Source: Brevibacterium antiquum (lineage in GTDB: Bacteria; Actinomycetota; Actinomycetes; Actinomycetales; Brevibacteriaceae). From it: a stretch of 64,000 bases of DNA. The DNA lies in contig NZ_JABASX010000005.1 of assembly GCF_016107655.1 (NCBI RefSeq), positions 62,001-126,000 of the forward strand, in the 5' to 3' direction. Below are positions 1 to 7,398 of this stretch, in pieces. Positions within the stretch are counted from its first letter, which is position 1; the number at the start of each line of letters is the position of its first letter. The translations under genes and the position numbers were made by a program. The notes under the pieces were generated by a model. The model worked only from the letters and a program-made list of their open reading frames with translations, had not been told where the DNA came from and did no database searches.

Positions 1-3
1 TTT

Positions 4-176
4 CGTTACATTGGACGAGAAGTTTTCATGGAAGTGTGTAACAGTGCAGGTCAGAAGCCTTCTTAGCGTTGAAGTTTCTGTAACAGTCGCGCGTTTGCCT
101 GGCGTTGCCCGGTGGTGATATGACCTATCTCTCGTCATCTTCCTCGCCTGTATGTAACAAATCGGCCTATGTAACA
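4..176. promoter_or_regulatory. TGTAACA repeat cluster at window start
   Basis: The heptamer TGTAACA occurs four times in the same orientation (37-43, 79-85, 153-159, 170-176), and a one-mismatch inverted copy lies at 4-10. No coding sequence is supported between 1 and 281. Repeated short sites in a non-coding stretch suggest a binding region for a regulator acting on a gene left of the window; the rhodanese gene ends here, so it is not the target. GTAAC-type direct repeats resemble sites reported for the actinobacterial response regulator MtrA, but the spacing (42, 74, 17) is irregular, so this is only a guess. A separate 17-bp near-identical direct repeat lies at 223-239 and 242-258. Confidence 0.4.
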
Positions 177-281
177 GACCGAAAATGACATTTCTGCGAC
201 GAAGGATGCCCACTCGAGAACGAGGGCAGAAGTTCGACTCAAGGGCAGGAGCTCGACTATGCGGGTGAGGCCGGTGGGTCC

Positions 282-1118
282 TCAGGCTCCAGTTGCGACC
301 GGGCGGGCAGGATCGGATGACCAACCCGACCAGCTGGCTGGATAGAGGCTCGTCTCGACACCGAGGGTCGCCAGCGCCAAGGCATTGTGGCAGGCGCTGA
401 CGCCTGAACCGCAGTAGACGCCGACGGGCTGGTCGAGAGCGCCGAGGGCCGAGAAGCGCGATCGCAGGGACTCCTCGTCGAGGAACTTTCCGTCTGCGAT
501 GTTGTCGCTGGCGGGCGCGCTCGTGGCACCGGGAATGTGGCCGGCCTGTGAGTCGAGCGGCTCGGTCTCTCCGCGGAAACGTTCGCCGGCGCGGGCATCG
601 AGCAGGACCCCTGTCCATGCTGCTGCCGCGTCGGCGTCGATGACGGGCATCGAATCAGGGGAGATCGTCACGGTGCTCGGCTGTACGGGGTCACCGGCTC
701 CGGTGGCCAATTCGCCTCCGGCGGCAGCGAAGGCCTGCAGGCCGCCGTCGAGGACACGTGCCTTCATTCCCGCCCACTGCAGCAGCCACCAGGCGCGCGC
801 GGCGCCCTGGCCCGAGTTGTCGTCATAGACGACGACGTCGGTGAGCTGGTCGATGCCCCAGGCCCGGACCTGGTCCTGGAATGCCTCGGCAGTCGGCAGC
901 GGGTGTCGTCCCGCTGTGGGGTCAGTCTCGGAGTGTGCGGCGAGTTCGGTGTCCATGTCGACGTAGATGGCTCCAGGAATGTGCCCGGCGGTGAAGTCGT
1001 CACGGCCATCGGGCTTCTGCAGTGTCCAGCGGACGTCGAGCAGCCTCGGCGTGGATCCGTCATCGGAGAGGCGAGCGAGGAGTTCGTCGGCGGTGATGAG
1101 AACGTCGGAGCGGTTCAT
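282..1118 (-). CDS. sseA: Sulfurtransferase, tandem rhodanese (3-mercaptopyruvate type)
   Basis: A 278-residue protein of two rhodanese domains. The N-terminal domain (about 5-135) is the inactive copy. The C-terminal domain (about 160-275) carries the active-site loop CGSGVS at residues 236-241 with the sulfur-accepting Cys236. A CG(S/T)GV(T/S) loop is typical of 3-mercaptopyruvate sulfurtransferases rather than thiosulfate sulfurtransferases, which usually have CRxGxx. It would move sulfur from mercaptopyruvate or thiosulfate to cyanide or thiol acceptors in the cytoplasm. The ATG at 1118 has an AGGAGA ribosome site about 7 nt upstream. It is convergent with nothing and sits just downstream of the methyltransferase gene on the same strand, 49 nt away. 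Donor preference cannot be settled from sequence. Confidence 0.88.
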   Translation of the reverse strand: MNRSDVLITADELLARLSDDGSTPRLLDVRWTLQKPDGRDDFTAGHIPGAIYVDMDTELAAHSETDPTAGRHPLPTAEAFQDQVRAWGIDQLTDVVVYDDNSGQGAARAWWLLQWAGMKARVLDGGLQAFAAAGGELATGAGDPVQPSTVTISPDSMPVIDADAAAAWTGVLLDARAGERFRGETEPLDSQAGHIPGATSAPASDNIADGKFLDEESLRSRFSALGALDQPVGVYCGSGVSACHNALALATLGVETSLYPASWSGWSSDPARPVATGA

Positions 1119-1167
1119 CGGGGATTCTCCTAGTGAGGTGAAGGGAGTTCAGCAGGGTTGGGGCGGA

Positions 1168-2439
1168 TCAGCAGGGTTGAGTCAGGAGGACGACATGACG
1201 ATCGCCCAGGCGGGTGAAGACCAGCGTCGCCTTGTCTCCGGCCGGCAACTTGAGCTGACGCCTGACCTGGTCAGGAACAATATCAGCTCCGCGCTTCTTG
1301 ATCACGACCGACCCGATGCCGCGGCTGATGAGGGACTTGCGCAGGCTCGGGATCTTCGCCGGCAGCACATCGGTGACCTCATAGGCGGTGACCCCGGCCG
1401 AGGCCGGTCCGCTGGGTTCGACGTCGGTGGTCAGATAGGCGATCTTCGGGTGGACGCGGCGAGCCTGCAAGGGTCCGCACAGGGCGGTGACGAGTCCGGC
1501 GCGCACGATCGCGCCGTCAGGTTCGAGGAGGTACTGACCGGGCTCGCCGACGCCGTCCTCATCGTCGGTGGGAAGATCATCTTCGTGGACGAGGAGTGTG
1601 CGTTCGCCCATGACGAGGGCACTGCGCCCGGGACGCTGCCTGGCCTCGCCGAAGTAGAGGCAGACCTCGACGACTTCGCCGAGGTGGGAGACCCATTGCG
1701 CCTCGGCCTCGTCGGGGATGAGGCTGTGGTCGAGTGCCGGTCCGAGTTTGATGCCTGCGGCCTTCGCCGCGAGCGCCTTGTCGATGACCCAGGACAGAGA
1801 AGGAGAGAAGTCTTCGGGATCGAAGATGCGAGCGGTGGAGCCGCTCGTGGTCCCCTTCCCGACCGTGCGGCGGGCCGGGTCGAACCACAGGGCGTCGAAT
1901 GCAGAGGTATCGATATCTTCGGCGCGGGCGTGCTCGATGCTGGCATTGGCCAGGTGGCGGAGGTTGAAGCTGGCGATGGCGGCAGTGACCTCGTCCGCGT
2001 CGACGGCGGTGACCTGGGCGCCCATCCCGGCGAAGGCGAAGGAGTCGGCGCCGATCCCACAGCCCAGATCCGCGATCGTGGGTGCGGAGTCTGCCGCCTC
2101 GGCATCGGTGTCCTGGCCGCCAGCGGTGTTCGTGTTGCCACCGGTGTCCTTGCCCTCGCCGAGGAGGCGGCGAGCGTGGTGGGCGGCCACCGGCAGCCGT
2201 GTGGCTTGGGCCAGACCGTCACGAGTGAACAGCATGTCCTCGGCGAACGGGCCGAGTTTCTTCACGGCGTCCTTGCGCAGCTGGGCCTGCGTGAGCAGGG
2301 CGGCGGTCACCTCGGCGGAATAGCCCTCCTTGCGCAGCGCCGATGATCGGGCGAGCTCATCGGCAGGCAGGTCCTCGATCCGGTCGAGCCGGTCGAGGAC
2401 GGAGACGTCGAGGAGTTCGGTGAGTGTCTGCGGATCCAT
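1168..2439 (-). CDS. Class I SAM-dependent methyltransferase with THUMP-like C-terminus
   Basis: 423 residues if started at the ATG at 2439; the frame stays open to 2580, but that extension is low in complexity and would overlap the divergent rsmA start. Residues 122-133 (IADLGCGIGADS) form the SAM-binding motif I of a Rossmann methyltransferase, followed by an acidic VDAD loop. A DPARR motif near residue 185 sits where motif IV is expected. The C-terminal 80 residues, with a VVIKKRG segment, resemble the THUMP-like domain of actinobacterial proteins annotated simply as methyltransferases. RNA is the likely substrate, but none is established. The gene is divergent from rsmA, itself an rRNA methyltransferase, with about 160 bp between starts. 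Confidence 0.8.
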   Translation of the reverse strand: MDPQTLTELLDVSVLDRLDRIEDLPADELARSSALRKEGYSAEVTAALLTQAQLRKDAVKKLGPFAEDMLFTRDGLAQATRLPVAAHHARRLLGEGKDTGGNTNTAGGQDTDAEAADSAPTIADLGCGIGADSFAFAGMGAQVTAVDADEVTAAIASFNLRHLANASIEHARAEDIDTSAFDALWFDPARRTVGKGTTSGSTARIFDPEDFSPSLSWVIDKALAAKAAGIKLGPALDHSLIPDEAEAQWVSHLGEVVEVCLYFGEARQRPGRSALVMGERTLLVHEDDLPTDDEDGVGEPGQYLLEPDGAIVRAGLVTALCGPLQARRVHPKIAYLTTDVEPSGPASAGVTAYEVTDVLPAKIPSLRKSLISRGIGSVVIKKRGADIVPDQVRRQLKLPAGDKATLVFTRLGDRHVVLLTQPC

Positions 2440-2601
2440 ACTCTTCACCCTATCGTCCTGGCATCGGTCATCTGACTGCGCTGGCCAGTCGAGAGCCTGC
2501 GCTGCTCGGCCATCTGCCTCCGATGTTGCAGGAGTATAAGGAAACGGCGACAGAGGCGTTCGGTGATTGTGCCTGCTCATGAGTGCTGTAAGTTGTTGGC
2601 T

Positions 2602-3513
2602 GTGACGTTATTGACCGCACGCGACATTCGCGAAATCGCCGCCGACATCGGTCTGCGCCCGACTAAGCAGAAGGGGCAGAACTTCGTCATCGACCCCAAT
2701 ACCGTGCGCTCGATCGTCATGTCCGCGAAGCTTCAGGACCACAGCAGCGTCGTCGAGATCGGTCCCGGCCTGGGGTCGCTGACGCTGGGTCTGCTGGAAG
2801 CCGGCCACCATGTCACCGCTGTTGAGATCGACGATGTCCTGGCCGCCCGCCTGCCTGCCACGGTTGAGAAGTACGGGAAGAGAGCAGAGAAGCACGGTCA
2901 GAGCACAGCCGCTGCCGACGAGACCGCGAACTTCGAACTCGTCAATGCCGATGCTCTCAGAGTCACCGAGTTGCCCACGTCACCCGATGCTCTGGTCGCG
3001 AACCTGCCCTATAACGTTGCGGTCCCGGTGCTGCTGCACTTCCTCGAGATCTTCCCGAGCCTGGAGTCCGTGCTCGTCATGGTCCAACTCGAAGTCGCAG
3101 AACGACTCGCTGCCGGTCCCGGATCACGGACCTACGGTGTGCCCAGCGTCAAGGCCCAGTGGTACGGCGAGGTCACTCTGGCCGGACGCATCGGCAAGAA
3201 TGTGTTCTGGCCGGCACCGAACATCGATTCCGGTCTCGTCCACATCGACGTGACCCGCACTCACCGCGACCCGGAGCAGCGTCGTCGCCTCTTCAGTGTC
3301 GTCGACGCAGCCTTCGCCCAGCGCCGCAAGACCCTGCGCGCCGCCCTGGCGACCTGGGCCGGCAGCCCCCAGCGAGCAGAGGAGCTGCTGCGCGCTGCAG
3401 GCATCGACCCCAAGACGCGCGGCGAAGCCCTCGGCGTCGCAGACTTCGAACGACTCGCCGCAGCGGGTGCCGCACAGGATGAGACTTCCACAACGGGAAG
3501 CGCACAATCATGA
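2602..3513 (+). CDS. rsmA: 16S rRNA (A1518/A1519) dimethyltransferase RsmA/KsgA
   Basis: Dimethylates two adjacent adenines in helix 45 of 16S rRNA during small-subunit maturation. From the GTG at 2602 the protein has 303 residues. Motifs: GQNF (25-28), motif I VEIGPGLGSLT (51-61), acidic loop VEIDD (about 74-78) and catalytic NLPYNVAVP (134-142, the NLPY box of the family). The upstream in-frame ATG at 2563 would add 13 residues without family resemblance. A charged stretch at about 90-112 is longer than in E. coli KsgA. The stop overlaps the start of ispE by 4 nt (ATGA), a rsmA-ispE coupling common in actinobacteria. Confidence 0.95.
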   Translation: MTLLTARDIREIAADIGLRPTKQKGQNFVIDPNTVRSIVMSAKLQDHSSVVEIGPGLGSLTLGLLEAGHHVTAVEIDDVLAARLPATVEKYGKRAEKHGQSTAAADETANFELVNADALRVTELPTSPDALVANLPYNVAVPVLLHFLEIFPSLESVLVMVQLEVAERLAAGPGSRTYGVPSVKAQWYGEVTLAGRIGKNVFWPAPNIDSGLVHIDVTRTHRDPEQRRRLFSVVDAAFAQRRKTLRAALATWAGSPQRAEELLRAAGIDPKTRGEALGVADFERLAAAGAAQDETSTTGSAQS

Positions 3514-4457
3514 GCGCACAGCTGCACTCGTGCCCGAAGACCCTGACACCCGTGAAGGTGCAGGCACCGGGCAAGATCAACGTCCACCTCGGCGTGGGTG
3601 GGGTCGGCGATGACGGATACCACGAACTCGCGACGGTGTTCCAGGCCCTCAACCTCAATGAGACCGTGACCCTCGTCCCCGGCGGCAGCTCCTCGATCGT
3701 CGTCGGCGGTCGCTATGGTGACGCCGAGGTGCCCCAGGGCGAGTCGAACTTCGCCCGCAAGGCCATCAACCTCCTCATCGCAGCCCTCGAAGACGAACGC
3801 GACGTCGACGTCCTGCGCGAGCTCGACATCGTCATCGACAAACAGGTCCCCGTCGCCGGCGGCATGGGCGGGGGATCGGCCGACGCGGCCGCAGCACTGT
3901 GCGGTGCCGCCCACCTCGTCGGGGGAGTCGACGAGTCGATCCTCCACGACTGCGCGGTCGGAGTCGGCGCCGATGTCGCCTTCCTCCTCCATGGGGGAAC
4001 GGCCATCGGCCACGGACGCGGGGAGAAACTCACCCCCGTCCTCACCCGCGGATCATTCCACTGGGTCATGGCCACCTCGGCGGGGCAGCTGTCGACACCG
4101 GCGATGTACTCACGATTCGACGAACTCACCCCGAATCCCGAACCAGCGGTCGTGCCCGCCGAGGTGCTCACGGCGCTCGCCGCCGGCGACCCGGACACCC
4201 TGGCCACAGCGGCCGCCAACGACCTCACCGATGCCGCGATATCGGCCATGCCCGAACTCGCCGAGGTGATGGAGGCCGGGCGTGCAGCCGGTGCCCTCCT
4301 GCCCCTGCTCAGCGGCTCAGGCCCGACGATCGGCTTCCTCGCCCGCGACGCCCATCACGCCCTTGACCTCGCGGTCCTGCTCCAGGCCACGCGCGGAGTC
4401 AAGGAAGCGCTGCGGACCACGGGACCTGCCCCCGGCGCCCACATCATCGAGCACTGA
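3510..4457 (+). CDS. ispE: 4-diphosphocytidyl-2-C-methyl-D-erythritol kinase
   Basis: GHMP-fold kinase of the MEP (non-mevalonate) isoprenoid pathway, phosphorylating the 2-hydroxyl of CDP-methylerythritol. 315 residues, slightly longer than usual because of an N-terminal extension of about 12 residues. The substrate lysine is in APGKINVHL (Lys22). The glycine-rich ATP loop VAGGMGGGSADAA spans 115-127 and holds the catalytic Asp126. A late LLSGSGPTIGFL motif (about 285-296) is the third GHMP motif. The start overlaps rsmA by 4 nt, and its stop shares one base with the next start (TGATG at 4455-4459), so the three genes are likely translationally coupled. Confidence 0.95.
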   Translation: MSAQLHSCPKTLTPVKVQAPGKINVHLGVGGVGDDGYHELATVFQALNLNETVTLVPGGSSSIVVGGRYGDAEVPQGESNFARKAINLLIAALEDERDVDVLRELDIVIDKQVPVAGGMGGGSADAAAALCGAAHLVGGVDESILHDCAVGVGADVAFLLHGGTAIGHGRGEKLTPVLTRGSFHWVMATSAGQLSTPAMYSRFDELTPNPEPAVVPAEVLTALAAGDPDTLATAAANDLTDAAISAMPELAEVMEAGRAAGALLPLLSGSGPTIGFLARDAHHALDLAVLLQATRGVKEALRTTGPAPGAHIIEH

Positions 4458-5185
4458 TGGCCGAAGCGAAGGACAGCGGCAACCTCCACGAACGTCTTCT
4501 CAATTCGATCGGCACTGACATCGTCACCGGTGACCTGGAAGCGGGAACGGTCGTCCGGGCCGAGGAGCTGCGTGTGAGGTACGAAGTCTCGCTCTCGGTG
4601 GTGCGCGAAGTGGTGCGTGTTCTGGAGTCCCTGGGGATGGTCAAGCCGATCCGCCGCTTGGGGCTGGTGATTCTGTCCATGCGGGAATGGACCATACTCG
4701 ACCCTCTGGTGGTGCGGTGGCGAATGGCCGCCACCCCGGCCCTCCAACTGCGTTCCCTGACCGAGCTGAGAGTCGCCATCGAACCTCAGGCAGCACACTT
4801 GGCCGCGGTCCATGCCTCAGCCGATGCGGCCGAGGAGATCATGGGATTGGCCGCCAGAATGCGCACCAGCGGACGCAAGGGCGATGTGGAGGCGGTGCTG
4901 GAAGTCGATATCGCCTATCATCGGGCAGTCCTGAGAGCCGGCGGCAACGAACTCTTCGCTTCCTTCGACTCGGTCGTCGCCGAGATCCTGCGCGGTCGAA
5001 CGCATGCCGGGCTGATGCCGAAGTTCCCCCATCCAGAGGCGCTGCAATGGCACTTCGACGTCGCCGATGCCATCGGCAACGGGGACCCCGATCGAGCTCA
5101 TGCTGCGATGACGAAGATGATGGATCGAGCCTTCGCCGAGATGGAAGATGCGTGGGCGGGCCAGCCGCGCCTCAAGACGGACTGA
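4457..5185 (+). CDS. FadR-type GntR family regulator (FCD domain), probable gluconate regulator
   Basis: 242 residues: an N-terminal winged helix (about 10-75, with LRVRYEVSLSVVREVVRVLE as recognition region) and an all-helical FCD ligand domain (about 95-225). Candidate metal or ligand residues are in YHRAVLRAGGN and in the C-terminal His-Ala repeats (WHFDV, AHAAM). Members of this group sense sugar acids. The gene overlaps ispE by one base but faces the gluconate permease, with gntK and gnd beyond it, so control of the gluconate genes is the natural inference. The N-terminal arm lacks the classic Arg-rich YxxLxxxI start of GntR proteins, so binding specificity cannot be read directly. Confidence 0.82.
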   Translation: MAEAKDSGNLHERLLNSIGTDIVTGDLEAGTVVRAEELRVRYEVSLSVVREVVRVLESLGMVKPIRRLGLVILSMREWTILDPLVVRWRMAATPALQLRSLTELRVAIEPQAAHLAAVHASADAAEEIMGLAARMRTSGRKGDVEAVLEVDIAYHRAVLRAGGNELFASFDSVVAEILRGRTHAGLMPKFPHPEALQWHFDVADAIGNGDPDRAHAAMTKMMDRAFAEMEDAWAGQPRLKTD

Positions 5186-5250
5186 CGAGTCTCCGGACAG
5201 GCGAGGCTGAACGACCCTCAGGACAGGCTGACGACCCTCCAGACAGGCTG
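5185..5250. repeat. Imperfect 20-bp tandem repeats in a convergent intergenic gap
   Basis: Two copies of a 20-nt unit lie back to back at 5211-5230 and 5231-5250 (ACGACCCTCNNGACAGGCTG, two differences). A more diverged copy begins at 5185 (ACGAGTCTCCGGACAGGC). Together they fill nearly the whole gap between the FCD regulator and the convergent gluconate permease. They may be slippage products; no hairpin or terminator is apparent. Confidence 0.7.
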
Positions 5251-5251
5251 G

Positions 5252-6655
5252 TCAGAACGCGCTGACGACACCGTAGAGGGCGAGGCTGAGGGCGAAGCCG
5301 ACCAGACCGAGGATGGTCTGAGCCACGGTCCAGGTCTTCAGAGTGGTCTTCGTGTCCATGCCGAAGAACCGGGAGACCAGCCAGAAGCCCGAATCGTTGA
5401 CGTGGCTGGCGACCACGGAGCCTGCGGCCAGAGACAGCACGATGGCGACGACCTGCAGACTCGAGAAGTCCGGGTTGCCGACGACGACCGGCTGCATGAG
5501 TGCCGCCGCAGTTGTGAGCGCGACCGTGGCTGAACCTTGGGCGATGCGCACGATCGCGGCGATGACGAATCCGGCCACGATGACCGGCAGACCCAGTGCC
5601 GCCAGGGAGTCGGCGATGGAATCTCCGATCCCGCTGGCTCGCAGCACACCGCCGAACATGCCGCCGGCTCCGGTGATGAGGATGATCGAGCAGACTGGGC
5701 CCAGCGCCGAGTCGACGATGTTCTCGACCATGCTGCTGCCCTTCTTCTTCCGCCACCCCAGCAGCCACATGGCCGCCAATACCGTGATGAGCAGGGCGAT
5801 CGGAGTCTCACCGAGCATGCGCAGCGAAGTGACCAGAGTGGACTCGGCATCGACCCAGCCGGCCTCACCGGCGAAGTTGAGGCCGGTGTTGAGGAAGATG
5901 AGCACAAGCGGAAGGGCAAGCAGGACGAGAACCGTAGAGAGTTTGGGCAAGGACCTGAAGTCGGCGAACTCCTCGGCTGGATCGTGGGCCAGGAGCGAGG
6001 GAACCGAGACCTCGATTCGCTTGCCGATGAAGAGCCCGAACAGATACCCGCACAGATACCAGGCGGGGATGGCGATGATCAGACCGCAGATGAGGACGAG
6101 TCCGACGTTCGCGCCCAGAAGCCCGGACGCGGCCACGGGTCCGGGATGCGGAGGGACGAAGATGTGCATGGCCGAGAACGCGATCGCCGATGGCATGGCG
6201 TAGAGAAGCAGAGATCCGCCGAGGCGTTTGGCCACCGTGAAGATGATCGGCAGCATGACGACGAGACCGGCATCGAAGAAGATCGGGAAGCCGAACAGCA
6301 GCGAGGTCAGGCCCAAGGCCAACGGCGCACGCTTCTCTCCGAAAGCCTTGATGAGCGCATCCGTGAGCACCTGTGCCCCGCCCGAGAGTTCAAGCATCCT
6401 CCCGAGCATGGCCCCGAGCCCTACGAGGAGTGCGACGCTGGCCAGGGTGGACCCGAAGCCGTCGTACATGACGGGGACCAGATCCCCGGGGGCGATTCCC
6501 GCGGCCAGGGCGGTGACCACACTGACCACGACGAGCGCGATGAAGGCATGAAGCCTGAAGCGGATGATGAGGACGAGCAGTACGGCGATGGCCGCTGCGG
6601 CGATGCCGAGCAGCGCCGGGGCCGACAGCGTCCAGTTGAGTTCGATCTCAGTCAC
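5252..6655 (-). CDS. gntP: Gluconate permease, GntP/Gnt-H+ symporter family
   Basis: 467-residue membrane protein with about twelve hydrophobic segments and the GntP-family layout: an N-terminal pair of helices, LFGFPIFFDAGLVVMLPI (residues about 120-137, the signature stretch with FFD), FVPPHPGPVA, and a late ITGAGGMFGGVL motif. It would import gluconate or a related sugar acid with protons across the cytoplasmic membrane. It follows gntK on the same strand with a 51-bp gap that contains a repeated TCAGGTGGCAT. The ATG at 6655 gives normal family length (about 440-460). GntP homologues can also take L-idonate or D-serine, but the kinase neighbour makes gluconate most likely. Confidence 0.92.
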   Translation of the reverse strand: MTEIELNWTLSAPALLGIAAAAIAVLLVLIIRFRLHAFIALVVVSVVTALAAGIAPGDLVPVMYDGFGSTLASVALLVGLGAMLGRMLELSGGAQVLTDALIKAFGEKRAPLALGLTSLLFGFPIFFDAGLVVMLPIIFTVAKRLGGSLLLYAMPSAIAFSAMHIFVPPHPGPVAASGLLGANVGLVLICGLIIAIPAWYLCGYLFGLFIGKRIEVSVPSLLAHDPAEEFADFRSLPKLSTVLVLLALPLVLIFLNTGLNFAGEAGWVDAESTLVTSLRMLGETPIALLITVLAAMWLLGWRKKKGSSMVENIVDSALGPVCSIILITGAGGMFGGVLRASGIGDSIADSLAALGLPVIVAGFVIAAIVRIAQGSATVALTTAAALMQPVVVGNPDFSSLQVVAIVLSLAAGSVVASHVNDSGFWLVSRFFGMDTKTTLKTWTVAQTILGLVGFALSLALYGVVSAF

Positions 6656-6685
6656 AATTTCCTCTTCCTTGAGGTTGGGTCGTGG

Positions 6686-6717
6686 TCAGGTGGCATCGGA
6701 CAGTTCTCAGGTGGCAT
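6686..6717. repeat. Direct 11-bp repeat at the gntK-gntP junction
   Basis: TCAGGTGGCAT occurs at 6686-6696 and 6707-6717, exactly 21 bp apart (two helical turns). The right copy includes the gntK stop codon. It may be a small duplication or a paired protein site; I cannot tell which. Confidence 0.55.
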
Positions 6718-7204
6718 GGGGGAGACGCTCGGTGATGTATCGACTCACCTCGGCGGGGGAGAGATCGATGGGTGCGAGGAAATGTGCTTCCTCGACGGTG
6801 AGCGGTTCCAGCGTCTCCAGCTGGGAGTCGACAAGCGTCGGTGACATGAATTCGTGTGAACGGCGCGCGAGATGCTCGACGATGATCTCGCGGTCCCCGG
6901 TGAGATGGACGAAGAAGGTTGCTGGTGCCTGTGTCCTCAGATAGTCCCGATAGCTGCGTCGCAGCGCGGAACAGGCGACGATGGGAGGTGGATTCGAGGT
7001 CAGCTCACTGGCCACGGACTTCAGCCACGGCCACCGGTCCTCATCGTCGAGGGGGACTCCAGCACGCATCTTGGACTTGTTGTCCTGGCTGTGGAGATCG
7101 TCGGCGTCGACGAACGCGGCTCCGAGCTCGGCAGCCAAGCGTCGACCGATCAGTGTCTTCCCCGTGCCGGACACCCCCATGATGACAAGCGGGGGAAGAT
7201 CCAT
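6707..7204 (-). CDS. gntK: Gluconokinase (thermoresistant GntK type)
   Basis: Phosphorylates D-gluconate to 6-phosphogluconate, the substrate of the divergent gnd product. 165 residues from the ATG at 7204, which has GAGAGG 9 nt upstream; the ATG at 7237 would add 11 residues and lacks a ribosome site. The P-loop GVSGTGKT lies at about residues 9-16, followed by the family pattern DADDLHSQDNKSKMRAGVPLDDEDRWPWL (about 33-61) and the CSALRRSYRD box (about 82-91). Length and motifs match the short GntK/IdnK family. It is first in a gntK-gntP unit transcribed leftward. Confidence 0.94.
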   Translation of the reverse strand: MDLPPLVIMGVSGTGKTLIGRRLAAELGAAFVDADDLHSQDNKSKMRAGVPLDDEDRWPWLKSVASELTSNPPPIVACSALRRSYRDYLRTQAPATFFVHLTGDREIIVEHLARRSHEFMSPTLVDSQLETLEPLTVEEAHFLAPIDLSPAEVSRYITERLPHAT

Positions 7205-7398
7205 CTCAGTTGGCCTCTCGTAAAAATATGATGACATTGCTAAACTGCACTCATTAAATCAGATTTATAGAAATCTAAATGAGACGGGTGAAACTGTCAA
7301 CCGCTGCGAGAACCTGTCAGCTGCGAGAATTCGCCGTCACTGGACATTTCGCCGTCACTGACAGCCATGACTAGCAGCCACGAGGAAGAGGATTGGGT
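7205..7398. promoter_or_regulatory. Divergent gluconate promoter region with a 6-4-6 inverted repeat
   Basis: This 194-bp gap separates gntK and gnd. It is clearly AT-rich against its surroundings (about 7220-7285). AGATTT-N4-AAATCT at 7261-7276 is a perfect inverted repeat and the best operator candidate for the FCD regulator encoded at 4457. A smaller ATGACAT palindrome lies nearby (about 7231-7237). I cannot assign -10 and -35 boxes with confidence. Confidence 0.55.

Noticed and set aside
967-2346. 459-codon open frame on the plus strand opposite the methyltransferase gene
   Set aside because: It mirrors the codons of the minus-strand methyltransferase, which has clear SAM motifs. Long antisense frames are expected at this GC content, and this one has no recognisable domain.
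5537-6844. 435-codon plus-strand frame over gntP
   Set aside because: Composition is Gly/Asp/Glu/Arg-rich as expected from an antisense of a membrane protein. gntP has complete family motifs.
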